The position numbers and the translations under genes are program-made. This document shows positions 44,501 through 56,500 of a DNA stretch of 64,000 nt, piece after piece; within the stretch, counting starts at the first letter, position 1, and the number at the start of each line of letters is the position of its first letter. This stretch comes from Nematopogon swammerdamellus (lineage: Eukaryota > Arthropoda > Insecta > Lepidoptera > Adelidae). The notes beneath the pieces are model-generated. The model was not told the origin of the DNA, searched no databases, and saw nothing but the letters and a program-made list of their open reading frames with translations. The DNA lies in NCBI GenBank assembly GCA_946902875.1, contig OX336340.1, positions 7,399,739 to 7,463,738 of the forward strand, in the 5' to 3' direction.

Positions 44501-47500
44501 GTAATTAATTCAAATAGTATATCCTTTAGCCTTTAGGCGACCAACATTCTCCCATAGAGAAATGTCAGATTTACCTCGCTGTCAGTGTCTTCAAGTGAGC
44601 AGTGAGAACTAGGCGGGCATTGGACTTTCCTTTGTTGTTTTCGGGTGTTCTGAGTGTTTTTTCGTCGAGATGAACCGGTAAGTGCTGTTTTTTCTCTTTT
44701 TCATTATATTCCGGATGTATTGAATGCATTTGTTTGTACTGAGTTGATCTAAATTTTTCGTAAAAATACGAACAAAATGCCTCTTCCTTGGTACCAATCT
44801 GGGCTGTTTTTAGAGGCTTGTTTCTGGATATAAATCCGTTTTCTGGATAAAGTGAGGTGATAGAAGTGTTAGTTAGTTCTTTTAGTTGAAATAATATATG
44901 CCATTTAGTGTTTGCATACAGTACATTTACGAGAAATAAGCAATTTGTGAGACCTAGTTTTTTCCATACAAACTCGATCGGCCGTTCGGGATGACTCGGG
45001 TGACGTCGGGTGCCATTCGGGGCGTCCAAGCGACGTGAAGCGACCTGATTGGCTGTTACCGCTAACGGCCGACATATTGAATCAAATTGCGAGTTCAATA
45101 GTGGTGTCCAGCAGTCGATACCAAGTATCGATGTTTTGATGATTTGTAAATAAAATGTGTTGGTGAACTAGATGAAATTTAGGTACTATTTTCGCACTAC
45201 GGTCCTAATAACAAGTATTATTAGGGTTCCGTACGTATCTTTTTTTTTATTTATATGTAGTTTTTTTTGTGTTGTCCGGCTGTCAAGTGTTGTTGAAGTG
45301 GGTGTAATTAGGGTTCCGTACCTATAATTTTTACTTTTGTACTAATAAAATGTGTTGGTGAACTAGATGAAATTTAGGGTTCTATTTTCGCACTACGGTC
45401 CTAATAACAACTATTATTAGGGTTCCGTACGTATCTTTTTTTTTTATTTATATATAATTTTTTTTTTGTATTGTCCGTCTGTCAAGTGTTGTTGAAGTGG
45501 GTGTAATTAGGGTTCCGTACCTATAATTTTTTTTTCACTTTTAGTGTTCCGTGCATATATATATTTTTTACTTTATTTATATATATTTTTTGTGTTGTTC
45601 GTCTATCAATTGTTAGTGAACTAGGTGTAATTAGGGTTGCGTACATATCTTTTTTTACTTTTAGGATTCCGTACACATCACTGTTTTTTTTACATAATTT
45701 TTTTTTTGTGTACTTTGTGTACTCTGTGATTGACGCAGCAATAAAAAAAACTTCATATTATTTATTTCATTTTATTTCACTTTCAAATGTTCAGTTGGAA
45801 CCCGAACACGGACGAGGCTCCGGAGTGGCTGGAGCGCTGCTTGGAGGAGGACGGCGAGGAGGATGACGTCGACGCCTACGCCGCCGACGACTCGGTCGAC
45901 GAGGGAGAAGACGACGACGACGACGACGATGTGAGTATTTACTCAATACTGAATGTTCTAACTATTTGTGTAATATGTCCCATTGTTTTCGATCGTAAAT
46001 TTGGTTATTTATCCTTATACCTATGTACTTTATCTTTCATCATCATTCTTCATCATCATCAGCAGCCTGTGTCGGTCCACTGCTGGACATAGTCCTCTCT
46101 CAAGGCACCCCACGCGGTATTCCGCTCTTCTTATCCGATCACGAACGCTTCACGCGCAATGTGATTCTAACACATTGTACAACATCATAACATTCACTTG
46201 CTATAGGTTTACATTGTATTTATTTTGTAAAGGTGCTGTCCGATTCAGAGGAGGAGGAGGAGGCGGCCGGCGAGCAGCAGGCGGGAGCGGCGCAGGTACA
46301 CATACACCCCCCCCCCCCCCCCCCCCCCCCCGCCCCCCATATCTGGTGTACCATTTAGTCATCTTGGAAGAGTGGATGTTATTTTTTCACGTCTGGCTAT
46401 ATCATCTACAACATCCGTGATGTCACCCCATAACACAGTGTGAACTAGTTGCCATGTCAGTACTTCCCCCATTTGGTCATGACGGCTACACTGAACTGGA
46501 CGCAAAACACGAGCTATTTACAAAGCCGTGCGGTGGTACTAATCCGGTCGGGTTAAACCCTCCCATCTAGTACGGTATGAAGGGAAGGTACCTACTGTTA
46601 TACGAATGCTTTGCAGAACGATTTAGCATGTGTACCATGAATGATATGTCAACTATTTCCTTTCACTTTTAGGATGACTACTTTCCGCTGGCGGAGGAGC
46701 TGCCAGTGGAAGTAGTGTATAACACTAATACGGAGGACGAGGGCGAGGAGGAGGAGGCGGCCGGCGAGCAGCAGGCGGGAGCGGCGCAGGTACACATACA
46801 CCCCCCCCCCCCCCCCCCCCCGCCCCCCATATCTGGTGTATCATTTAGTCATCTTGGAAGAGTGGATGTTATTTTTTCACGTCTGGCTATATCATCTACA
46901 ACATCCGTGATGTCACCCCATAACACAGTGTGAACTAGTTGCCATGTCAGTACTTCCCCCATTTGGTCATGACGGCTACACTGAACTGGACGCAAAACAC
47001 GAGCTATTTACAAAGCCGTGCGGTGGTACTAATCCGGTCGGGTTAAACCCTCCCACCTAGTACGGTATGAAGGGAAGGTACCTACTGTTATACGAATGCT
47101 TTGCAGAACGATTTAGCATGTGTACCATGAATGATATGTCAACTATTTCCTTTCACTTTTAGGATGACTACTTTCCGCTGGCGGAGGAGCTGCCAGTGGA
47201 AGTAGTGTACAACACTAATACGGAGGACGAGGGCGAGGAGGAGGAGGCGGCCGGCGAGCAGCACGAGGCGGCCGGCGAGCAGCACGAGGCGGCCGGCGAG
47301 CAGCACGAGGCGGCTGGCGAGCAGCAGGAGGCGGCAGGCAAGCAGCAGGCGGGAGCGCAGGTACACATACACCCCCCCCCCCCCCTCCCCCCCCCCCCGC
47401 CCCCCATATCTGGTGTATGATTTAGTCATCTTGGAAGAGTGGATGTTATTATGTCACGTCTGGCTATATCATCTACAACATCCGTGATGTCACCCCATAA

Positions 47501-50500
47501 CACAGTGTGAACTAGTTGCCATGTCAGTACTTCCCCCATTTGGTCATGACGGCTACACTGAACTGGACGCAAAACACGAGCTATTTACAAAGCCGTGCGG
47601 TGGTACTAATCCGGTCGGGTTAAACCCTCCCACCTAGTACGGTATGAAGGGAAGGTACCTACTGTTATACGAATGCTTTTCAGAACGATTTAGCATGTGT
47701 ACCATGAATGATTATGTCAACTATTTTCTTTCACTTTTAGAATGACTACACCATGTTTCCGCTGGCGGAGATGATGCCAGACGGAAGGATCCGCGATCTC
47801 CCGCCTGTTGTGCTCACGCCTCCTGGCATCCGCGATGAAGTGGAGGTGTGGGACGAGGACGAAGACTACTCACCCGGGCACGTGGTGGGGGTGACCGTGA
47901 CCTCTATCCACGGCTCGGGCTCTGTCATCGTCCCACCCACCGTCGTCGCCGCCGAACCCGCCGTCATCGCCGCCGCCGAACCTGCCGTCCAACTCGGGCG
48001 TGGCCGTGGCCGGGGCCGGGGCCGGGGCCGGGGCCGGGGAGGTGCCGCCGAACCCGCCGTCGTCCACGCCGAACCCGCCGCCCAAGTCAGCCGTGGGCGT
48101 GGCCGTGGCCGGGGCCGGGGCCGGGGAGGTGCCGCCGAACCCGTTTTCGTCGCCGCCGAACCCGCCGTCGTCGCCGCCGAACCCACCGTCGTCGCTGCCG
48201 AACCCGCCGTCGTCCACGCCGAACCCGCCGTCGTCGCCGCCGAACCCGCCGTCCAAGTCAGCCGTGGGCGTGGCCGTGGCCGGGGCCGGGGCCGGGGAGG
48301 TGCCGCCGAACCCGTTGTCGTCGCCGCCGAACCCGCCGTCGTCGCCGCCACTGGTCGCGGCGGCCGCCGTGGACGGGGCCGTGGCCGGGGAGGCGCGGCG
48401 TGGGAAACCGGGGATACGCTTGAGCACGCGTATCCCCGGGATGAACTTATCCCGGCCGTCGCGATGACGGCAGTCGCGGGGGGACGAGGTCGTGGACGTG
48501 GACGCGGGCGCGGGCGCGGGCCTGCAGGTCATAATATTGAGGTGGGGCCTCAATCGGCGGGAGAGCCTTCGGAACATCTTCCGAACGAAGTTGACGCCAC
48601 TGATGATGCGCAAGAAGTGGCGCCAAATTTGCTTGGAGATGTTCCGGAGGACATGAACTTCGACTGGCAGCCCATGGACGCGTTCCATGGGCAGCGAGAG
48701 GAATTCGTGCCTCCGGTTACAGGCCCGACTCAATATTTTGATAACGCGTACGACGCGTTCCGGGCTATTTGGACCGACGACATTCTGGACCAAATAGTCA
48801 CGGAGACAAATCGTTACGCGGAGCAGGGCCCGCAAAACCCGCGCTACCCCTTCCGACCGACAAACATTCACGAAATACTAATGTTGTTTGCATTTTATAT
48901 GCTGCTTGGACTAGTGGGGTATCCCAGCATCGACGCCTGCTATTCCAAGAGTTTCCTCTTACGCAACACGGTCTTCCAGAAATTCTTTACCCGTACCCGC
49001 TACTTCAGTCTGAATTCCAAACTCCATTTTTGTAACAACCTGACCGCCGACCTAACCAACCGCTCCTACAAAATCAGCATGGTGGTCGATCACCTCAATA
49101 AACAATTTCAGGCCCTGTATATACCGAAGCAAAATATCTCAATTGACGAGTCTTTGACATTGTGGAAGGGGCTTCTTATTTTCAAACAATACATACCTAA
49201 AAAGGCTAAGAAGTTTGGAATTAAGACGTTCGAGCTCTGCTGCTCAAAGACTAGTTATTTGTGGTCTTTCTTCGTATATACAGGCAGCCAGGCAGCTGAG
49301 GGTGATCGATCATCTGTTGGTTGTCCTAAAATCGTTTCCACTGTCCTCCAACTGATCCGCCCCCTGTTGCGTAAGGGGTACACACTGTGGATGGACAATT
49401 GGTTCAATTCTCCAATTCTTGCTCGCTATCTTAAGCGGAACCAGACCGACTGTGTTGGCACATTGCGCAAAAACCGATTGCATGTGCCAAAACATGTGGT
49501 CGACGTTCCGCTTAAGAAAGGCCAATATATGGCGCGGGCCTGCCGGGACATGTGTATCATGTCATGGCAGGACACCCGTCGAGTGACAACCATATCGACC
49601 TATCACGGCGATGAAACAGAAATGGGCCCGTCCAAGGGCCGAAACGACGTCTATAAACCAAAAGTAATTCGGGAGTATAATAAATCTATGGGTGGTGTAG
49701 ACAAGAAAGACCAAATGCTCGAGCCGTATCAAATCGAACGCCGGCGGTGCAGAAAATGGTATATGAAACTTTTCAAACGACTCATGAACGCTTCTGTGCT
49801 CAACTGTCGGATACTGGTTGAAGAGTCGATTGGACGTAAACTCGATCACATGAAATTTCGAATTTCATTGATCGAAGAGATCTACAATCGGCACTTCAGC
49901 CAGTGTCCGCCTACGAGGCAGCGACAATCTAATACCAATTTTTTGCCCGTCGACGATCGCTACAATGTAGGCTTGGGACATTGGCCGGTTCCATTGTCTG
50001 CATCAGACGTAGATGGCTCGGGCGTGACAGACCCCCCAGACCCCCCAATCGACATGACGCGACCTAACAAACGTAAATCACGAACAGATGATGCCCAGCC
50101 AAGAGCGCAGTGCATACGCAAACGCTGTGTGCACTGCCTCGAACAGTGCAGACTAAACAACACAAAATCAAACAACAGGACGACTTATAAATGTATACTG
50201 TGCCAAGTACCTCTGTGTGTACATCCGTGTTTTAAAATGTACCACACGAGGACTCCTGCGCCGGCGCCTAACTAAGTGTTAGGCAAATGGGCAGGAGGGG
50301 GGGAGAAATTGGAGAGGCGTATGTCCAGCAGTGGACGCATGCACGCCGACTGACCTGACGAGACCTACAGGCTGACTGACTGCCCGGGCCTTTTATTCTG
50401 AATGCTTTTGGTTTTGCTTTCGGCCTTTGGCGTATTTCTTTCTAATTTATCGTTGTGAAAGGTTTATGTGGGAGTCGAGTTGGATGAATTCAATCAATGT

Positions 50501-53500
50501 CAAAAGCTAGAATCAGATGGTTCACTCGGGATAATGTTCACTCTTCATTTTTTCATTCAGTTTGCGGTTTTGTATTTAGACATCTGATTCTAGCTTACAT
50601 TCACCATATAAAATGCAAACAACGCACAATCTAATTCAGTACAGTTCTAAAGGTTGACTGGAAGAAATCACTTGTAGTGATAAGCCCGCCTTTTCGCACT
50701 CCTATGTTTCTTGATTTTTGCTCTTTTTTTATTGTACTGTTCCTATTTGTGTGCAATAAAGAGTTTCTATTCTATTCTATTCTAATATGGCTAAGAAATG
50801 TTGCATTATGTTTCTTGCTTATAGCCTTATAGATTGCATAATTCTTTTTTTTTTCAATCTTTACGTTGAAATTTTTTTTCATTTCCTAGGAAAAAAAACT
50901 ACAAGTACTGAATTTGCAGACAGTCCAAGTCTCATTGGCGGAAACAAATTAGATGACAAACTTGAGTATAGTGTTCTGTTCTATTTATTGTGTTATTTTT
51001 TCATGTTCTGTAATTTGTGCCGACCGAATGAGATTTGACACCTCAATTTCGTGAGTGTTTGTATGTGTCCACGTCCAAAAGCGGTCTGGAATCAGGTGGT
51101 TCGCTTTTCATTCATCGCCTTTCACAGTCAGTAAAATGAATGTTCACTGGAGTGAACATTATCCCTAGTGAACCGTCTGATTCCAGCTGCTGGTTTTTTT
51201 TTGCGCATCTGGATTCTTAGGAGAGGCCTATATCCAGCAGTGGACCCACGGGCTAATAAGGTGATGGGTTCATCAACAACAATCATATAGATATAGATAG
51301 AGATGTATATCAGATTCAGATTCAGATATTTATTTCGCCATAAAGAACACACAACAATAACAATATTTCATTGAGACATATGCATATTCAGTATGGTTCG
51401 TCATCATTTTTTATGATGTCCCGTTCAGTAGTGTTCAGATCTAAGTGTAAGTGTTCAGATCTATCTAAATAAAACACTTTATATTTTGCGTAATGTATTT
51501 CTTTTATTTTCCTCAACCGCCCACATTTTATAAAAGTGACTTCTCGTTGCCACCCTTTGGGTATGGAATCCTAAATGCTTCGAAACAAAAAAAAAACTAA
51601 ATGAATAAGTTGTTGGAATTGAGTTCATACAAAAATCCAATACAAAAAGTAATCTCGTTTCTTGTGTGGGGGTCCCCTTTATTTGAATTTTTTATTTTTA
51701 CTATTTGTTGTTATAGCGGCAATAGAAATTACATACACTGTGAAAATTTCAACTGTCTACCTATAATGGTTCATGAGATACAGCCCGCTGACGACCGGAT
51801 GGACAGACGGACGGACAGCGGAGGCTTAGTTATAGGGTCCCGTTGGCATTCTCGCACCCTTTTGTACGGAGCCCGTCGCCCTTTAGCACGATATCTTGTC
51901 CTTATCCCTTAGTCGCTTTTTACGACATGCACGGGGAGAGATGCAGTGGGGCTATTCTTTTTACCACCCATATTTGTGTGCCCTCTATTATAAAAGTGAC
52001 TTACTTACGATATCTTGTCCTTATCCCTTAGTCGCTTTTTACGACATGCACGGGGAGAGATGCAGTGGGGCTATTCTTTTTACCACCCATATTTGTGTGC
52101 CCTCTATTATAAAAGTGACTTACTTACGATATCTTTTCCTTATCCCTTAGTCGCTTTTTACGACATGCACGGGGAGAGATGCAGTGGGGCTATTCTTTTT
52201 ACCACCCATATTTGTGTGCCCTCTATTATAAAAGTGACTTACTTACGATATCTTGTCCTTATCCCTTAGTCGCTTTTTACGACATGCACGGGGAGAAATG
52301 CAGTGGGGCTATTCTTTTTACCACCCATATTTGTGTGCCCTCTATTATAAAAGTGACTTGTAACTTGTCAAACATAATGTCAACCATTCCATACATAAAG
52401 AGGAGAGGCGTATGTCCAGCAGTGGACGCATACATAAAAAAAAACTATAAACTTATTCAATAGAGAAATATTATCGATATTTTTTATCGATAGTCATAGT
52501 CGGCCGATCGGGTCGCCACTAGCCGCGCCTGGGCGGACGGTCAGCTGGTCGGCGGCGCTCAGTTTGAATCGGCTTGATAACTGCGCAGTTTTCCGTAAAT
52601 ATCGTGTTTTGTTTTTGCAATTTCAAAGCTAATTTGATTATATCTGGATAAAAATGGGCTCAAATATGAAAGTTTAGTTCTATCCGAAGAGAAATATAGT
52701 GTTTTCTTTGCACTAAACGTATAAATGATCAACATATTTTTTTTTTACATAACCTCGAATATTTTGGAGAAAGTGTGGTAATTTATTTCAAAATTCGTGT
52801 TTTTGAGTGTAATCAGTGCTTCAAAATAAGTAGATAAAATTATCTATCCAACCATATGTGCTTTCCATATACCTAACTAACGTATTTACGGCGTAATTCG
52901 AGAAAATGTTGGAGTGCGAAACTTGGTGAAAGTGTTTTTTTTGCCAACATTTTTTGCGAATTCAAAATTTTATTGTGGATGACACGGGGGCTGCTGATAC
53001 ACAAGAAAGGTATGATTAGGTCCGTTATTTATTAGTGTTTATAATAAAAATACTATGTGACCGATTTCCGGTCTAATAAATTTATAAAAATAAAAAATCT
53101 GAGACAGGTCGCGATTTTCATATAACACAACTTTACAAAATANNNNNNNNNNNNNNNNNNNNNNNNNNNNNNNNNNNNNNNNNNNNNNNNNNNNNNNNNN
53201 NNNNNNNNNNNNNNNNNNNNNNNNNNNNNNNNNNNNNNNNNNNNNNNNNNNNNNNNNNNNNNNNNNNNNNNNNNNNNNNNNNNNNNNNNNNNNNNNNNNN
53301 NNNNNNNNNNNNNNNNNNNNNNNNNNNNNNNNNNNNNNNNNNTTAATGTAAATAATTTGTTATTTGTAATTAAAATAATAAACCAACAAACTTAAAAAAA
53401 TATATATTATTTAAATAATGCACCAACAACAGATTGGAATTTGTCCACAAAGTATATATTACCAATTTATAGTTGTTGTTTTGGTTTGGGGTTGGCTCTA

Positions 53501-56500
53501 GGCCTGCAAACTAATCCCGCTTGGTTGGGGACCTTCGTGCAAAACCCCGCAGTCTCCAGCTACCCCAGCCACCCTATGTCTTCCATGAAAGCCACAAGTC
53601 GACCGGGGTGTCTGCAGGCCGCTTATCCCTTAGTCGCCTTTTACGACATGCACGGGGAGAGATGCAGTGGGGCTATTCTTATTAAGTACCGACCCCACAC
53701 AGTACTATACCAATATATAGTTACGAGAAACGAGAAAATGTACTATAATATATTGCAAATATATAGTTGCGAGAAACGAGAAAAATGTACTATATATTGC
53801 AAATATATATTTACGAGAAACGAGAAAAAAATTTATATTGCAAACGAGAAACACGAAAAAATCTCCACAGGTAACTTTTCAATTTAAATTCGGATCGAAG
53901 GGCCAAAGAAATGTGCGAAAATGAGAAAGTGGACTGTATTGAAAAAATGTGAATTTGGTAGAAATAATCAAACAAAAAAAAAGGGCTACCTTGCTGTGGA
54001 GTTGGAGGTGCTTACTGGCGCCCTAGGACGCCGTTACCTGTATCCTTCCGCCGGTTGGGGGCCCCGCCGTGGAGATCGCCAGGCTAGACACTTATAGGGC
54101 ACCAGTGAAGAAAACTTTGCGTAGGACAAATTTTATCTTTTAGAAAAATCGAGAAGCTTGTGCACTCATGGTGTTGTAACGAGAGAAGCGAGAATGAAGG
54201 TAGCTCACAATGATTGTGCGAAAAAGTGAAAATTACAAATATTTTAAATTAACCTGTGGAGATTATTTTCATTCTACCCACAGGGTACACTGGATAAGTT
54301 TAAGGCTACACATACGAAAACTGAACAACCAGTATACCTTTCACATCTCATAACTCATATTAATTTACGTTCATCCACTCACCATGTATCCATAAAACCA
54401 TCATTTGCTTTCTATTTCTATATAAAAAATAATAAAAAAAGAAGAAAATATTAAAAAACATATCTATCAAATCATTATTTCTCACTTGACTGAAGACGCC
54501 ACCGACATCGGGGCGAAATATTTCATCAATAAATGTGCTTTTTTATTATTATTAATAAAATATGTGTTTTACATAAAAACAAACTATTTAAAAAACATTT
54601 CTATCAAATTATGTTTTTTTTTCAATCAGTTTACAATTTGGTATTTCACACATGCTGAGTAAACCTATTGATATTTTTGTATCCAATTCATGGGGATATT
54701 CTCAAACATTTAAAATTAAGCTACCACTCACTACCAGTCATTCAAATTGATGTCTGAAAGAAAGAAAACACCATTCCTGACCAGGCCATCAGGGTATCTC
54801 AAACTTGTGAAATTCCACACCACTATAATAATAATAGAATATTCATTCATATAACAGTGTGATACAAAAGTACCGTGCCTGCTGTAGGTATCTAATAATT
54901 TATTCCAAATTCTGTTGTTTTGATAAATCTTCTGTTTTAAGTTGTTACCTATTTTGATTTTTAATACATACAGAACTTTGTGTTTGTATTTTAAATTGAA
55001 AAGTAAATTTATGTGTTCTTGGTACCTATTGCCACTCGCTGGTATACTGGCTTGATTGAAACCTGTCTACATTGATTTGGTTGGGAGGGGTTTCAGAGTT
55101 GATCAAAGGAAAAATAATAGTTTTACATTGCTGTAGCGAATTTATTATTATTAATAGTGTTTATGAGGATCTGTTAGGTTCTTAATCAGCCATTTCTCTG
55201 CTCAGCAAAACAGTATAGGCATACAAATACTTTCCGAACAACAGCAACAGATAATCCCTTAGTCAATATTCACTATAAAGTAGCCTGTACTCTTTGTATT
55301 GGATTGTATTGTTGTAGGTGATTAGTTATTTATTTAAGAATTACCTAAGTTATAAAAATATAAAAATATTTTTTTAAGAATTTGCAGCATCCATGAACAA
55401 ATTGGTTTCATGACAATGCCTATCCGTTTGTCCACCTGAACTGAATTTTGCTAGACTACATTGAAGGATTATTACTATAAAAGATGGATAGTGAATGAAA
55501 CTGTAAACTTTCAATAGTTGACCCTCAGTGCTTCTGCCTAAAATAAGCTAAATTGTATTAGCGATTGGGAAAATACATACATACATGCATACATATCACA
55601 CACGCTGAATCCCCACAATCGGGGTAAGCAGAGTAATCGGTGTTGTAAATACATTTTATTGTTTTCCAAATTGTAGAAATGTGAACAGATGGCAGTGACA
55701 GACAGCTTACTACTCTACCATAGCCTGTTTTCTTTTAGGGTTTTTTTTTTTAGGGAAGTTGACACGACACTACTTGTGCTCCACACTCTCGTCATCGCTA
55801 ACTGTTGAGGGCTTGACGCAAGCCGAAACGTCTAGCGCGCTGTAAGATAGCTGGTCTCGTACTCAATTAAAACCTTCTTATTATTGCAATGGGCCCAGAT
55901 GTGTTCATTGAAGCCATGGAGTGCTGTGTTCGTCACGCGTCTGTGATGAGCAGGTGGTGAAAACGGCTATAAGTGAGAAAACATTTGATTCCGTGTAGAA
56001 TCGTGCGTTGATGAATTGGTCCGAGCTGTAAGGTTGATTGGTCTCGCTCTGACGCAGACAAGAGGTAGGTAGCTGCAGTAGGGCCACTGCAGCTACCTAA
56101 GGTTCTGCAGTAAGCTGCTTGATGGCTAGTTGTTTTTGATCGCCAAACTAATGTGTTTACAGCTTGGTCACAATAACCATTAATATAATAGGTATTTATA
56201 GCAATTTGTACAAATTTTATGTTTAGTCTTTCAAACCTTAAATATAATTTGATGTTGTTGTTATTGTTGTTGGTGAAACATACTTAATTAAATTACATTC
56301 CAGTAGCGAAAACTGCAGATAAATAAATCAGTTGGGATATTTGCAAGTTTACCTTTTACAAACCAGATAGACCAACAGATGTTGCTCTTTATAATAATAG
56401 ATGAGAGGAGACCAGATATTGTGCTAGAACACACTTTCAACTTTTAGAGAGTTTCACACATTATAGTTTCTGCTCCACGTCCTAGTCAATGCAGACTAGC

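Larger units (their letters stand above)
44350..53342 (+). mobile_element. ~9 kb piggyBac-type insertion in BEL leader (right end in assembly gap)
   Basis: TTAA lies at the left edge (44346-44349), and the first bases after the gap are TTAA (53343-53346). Excision of 44350-53342 restores a 6.9-kb BEL element. Inside are a piggyBac transposase gene, tandem promoter-like repeats, hairpin MITEs, a 119-bp array and a segment with promoter-like motifs and a short exon candidate. The right terminal repeat is not visible, so the right boundary is inferred. Confidence 0.68.
38420..54327 (-). mobile_element. BEL/Pao LTR retrotransposon (itself split by a piggyBac insertion)
   Basis: Two 416-bp LTRs (38420-38835 and 53912-54327) that I read as identical bound a minus-strand polyprotein. 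The 5-bp target duplication ACCAG is at 38415-38419 and 54328-54332. A purine tract GGTGGGCGGAA (38836-38846, minus) abuts the 3' LTR, and a TGG-initiated primer site abuts the 5' LTR. The span is 15.9 kb; without the inserted 44350-53342 it is 6.9 kb, normal for the family. Identical LTRs mean recent insertion. No envelope gene is seen. Confidence 0.9.

Noticed and set aside
44571..45098. 175-codon minus-strand frame upstream of the piggyBac gene
   Set aside because: No recognisable domain. It overlaps the probable leader exon and first intron of the transposase; composition looks non-coding.
47870..48871. Long minus-strand open frame (333 codons), rich in FGGDDGGFG
   Set aside because: Exact antisense of the RG/AAEP minisatellite in the transposase exon; the periodic GC-rich repeat keeps all frames open. 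Not a gene.
51888..52363. Possible CRISPR array
   Set aside because: Contiguous 119-bp repeats without spacers in an insect genome.
51601..52463. Series of overlapping ~84-94-codon frames
   Set aside because: Produced by the 119-bp tandem array; the same peptide repeats because the DNA repeats.
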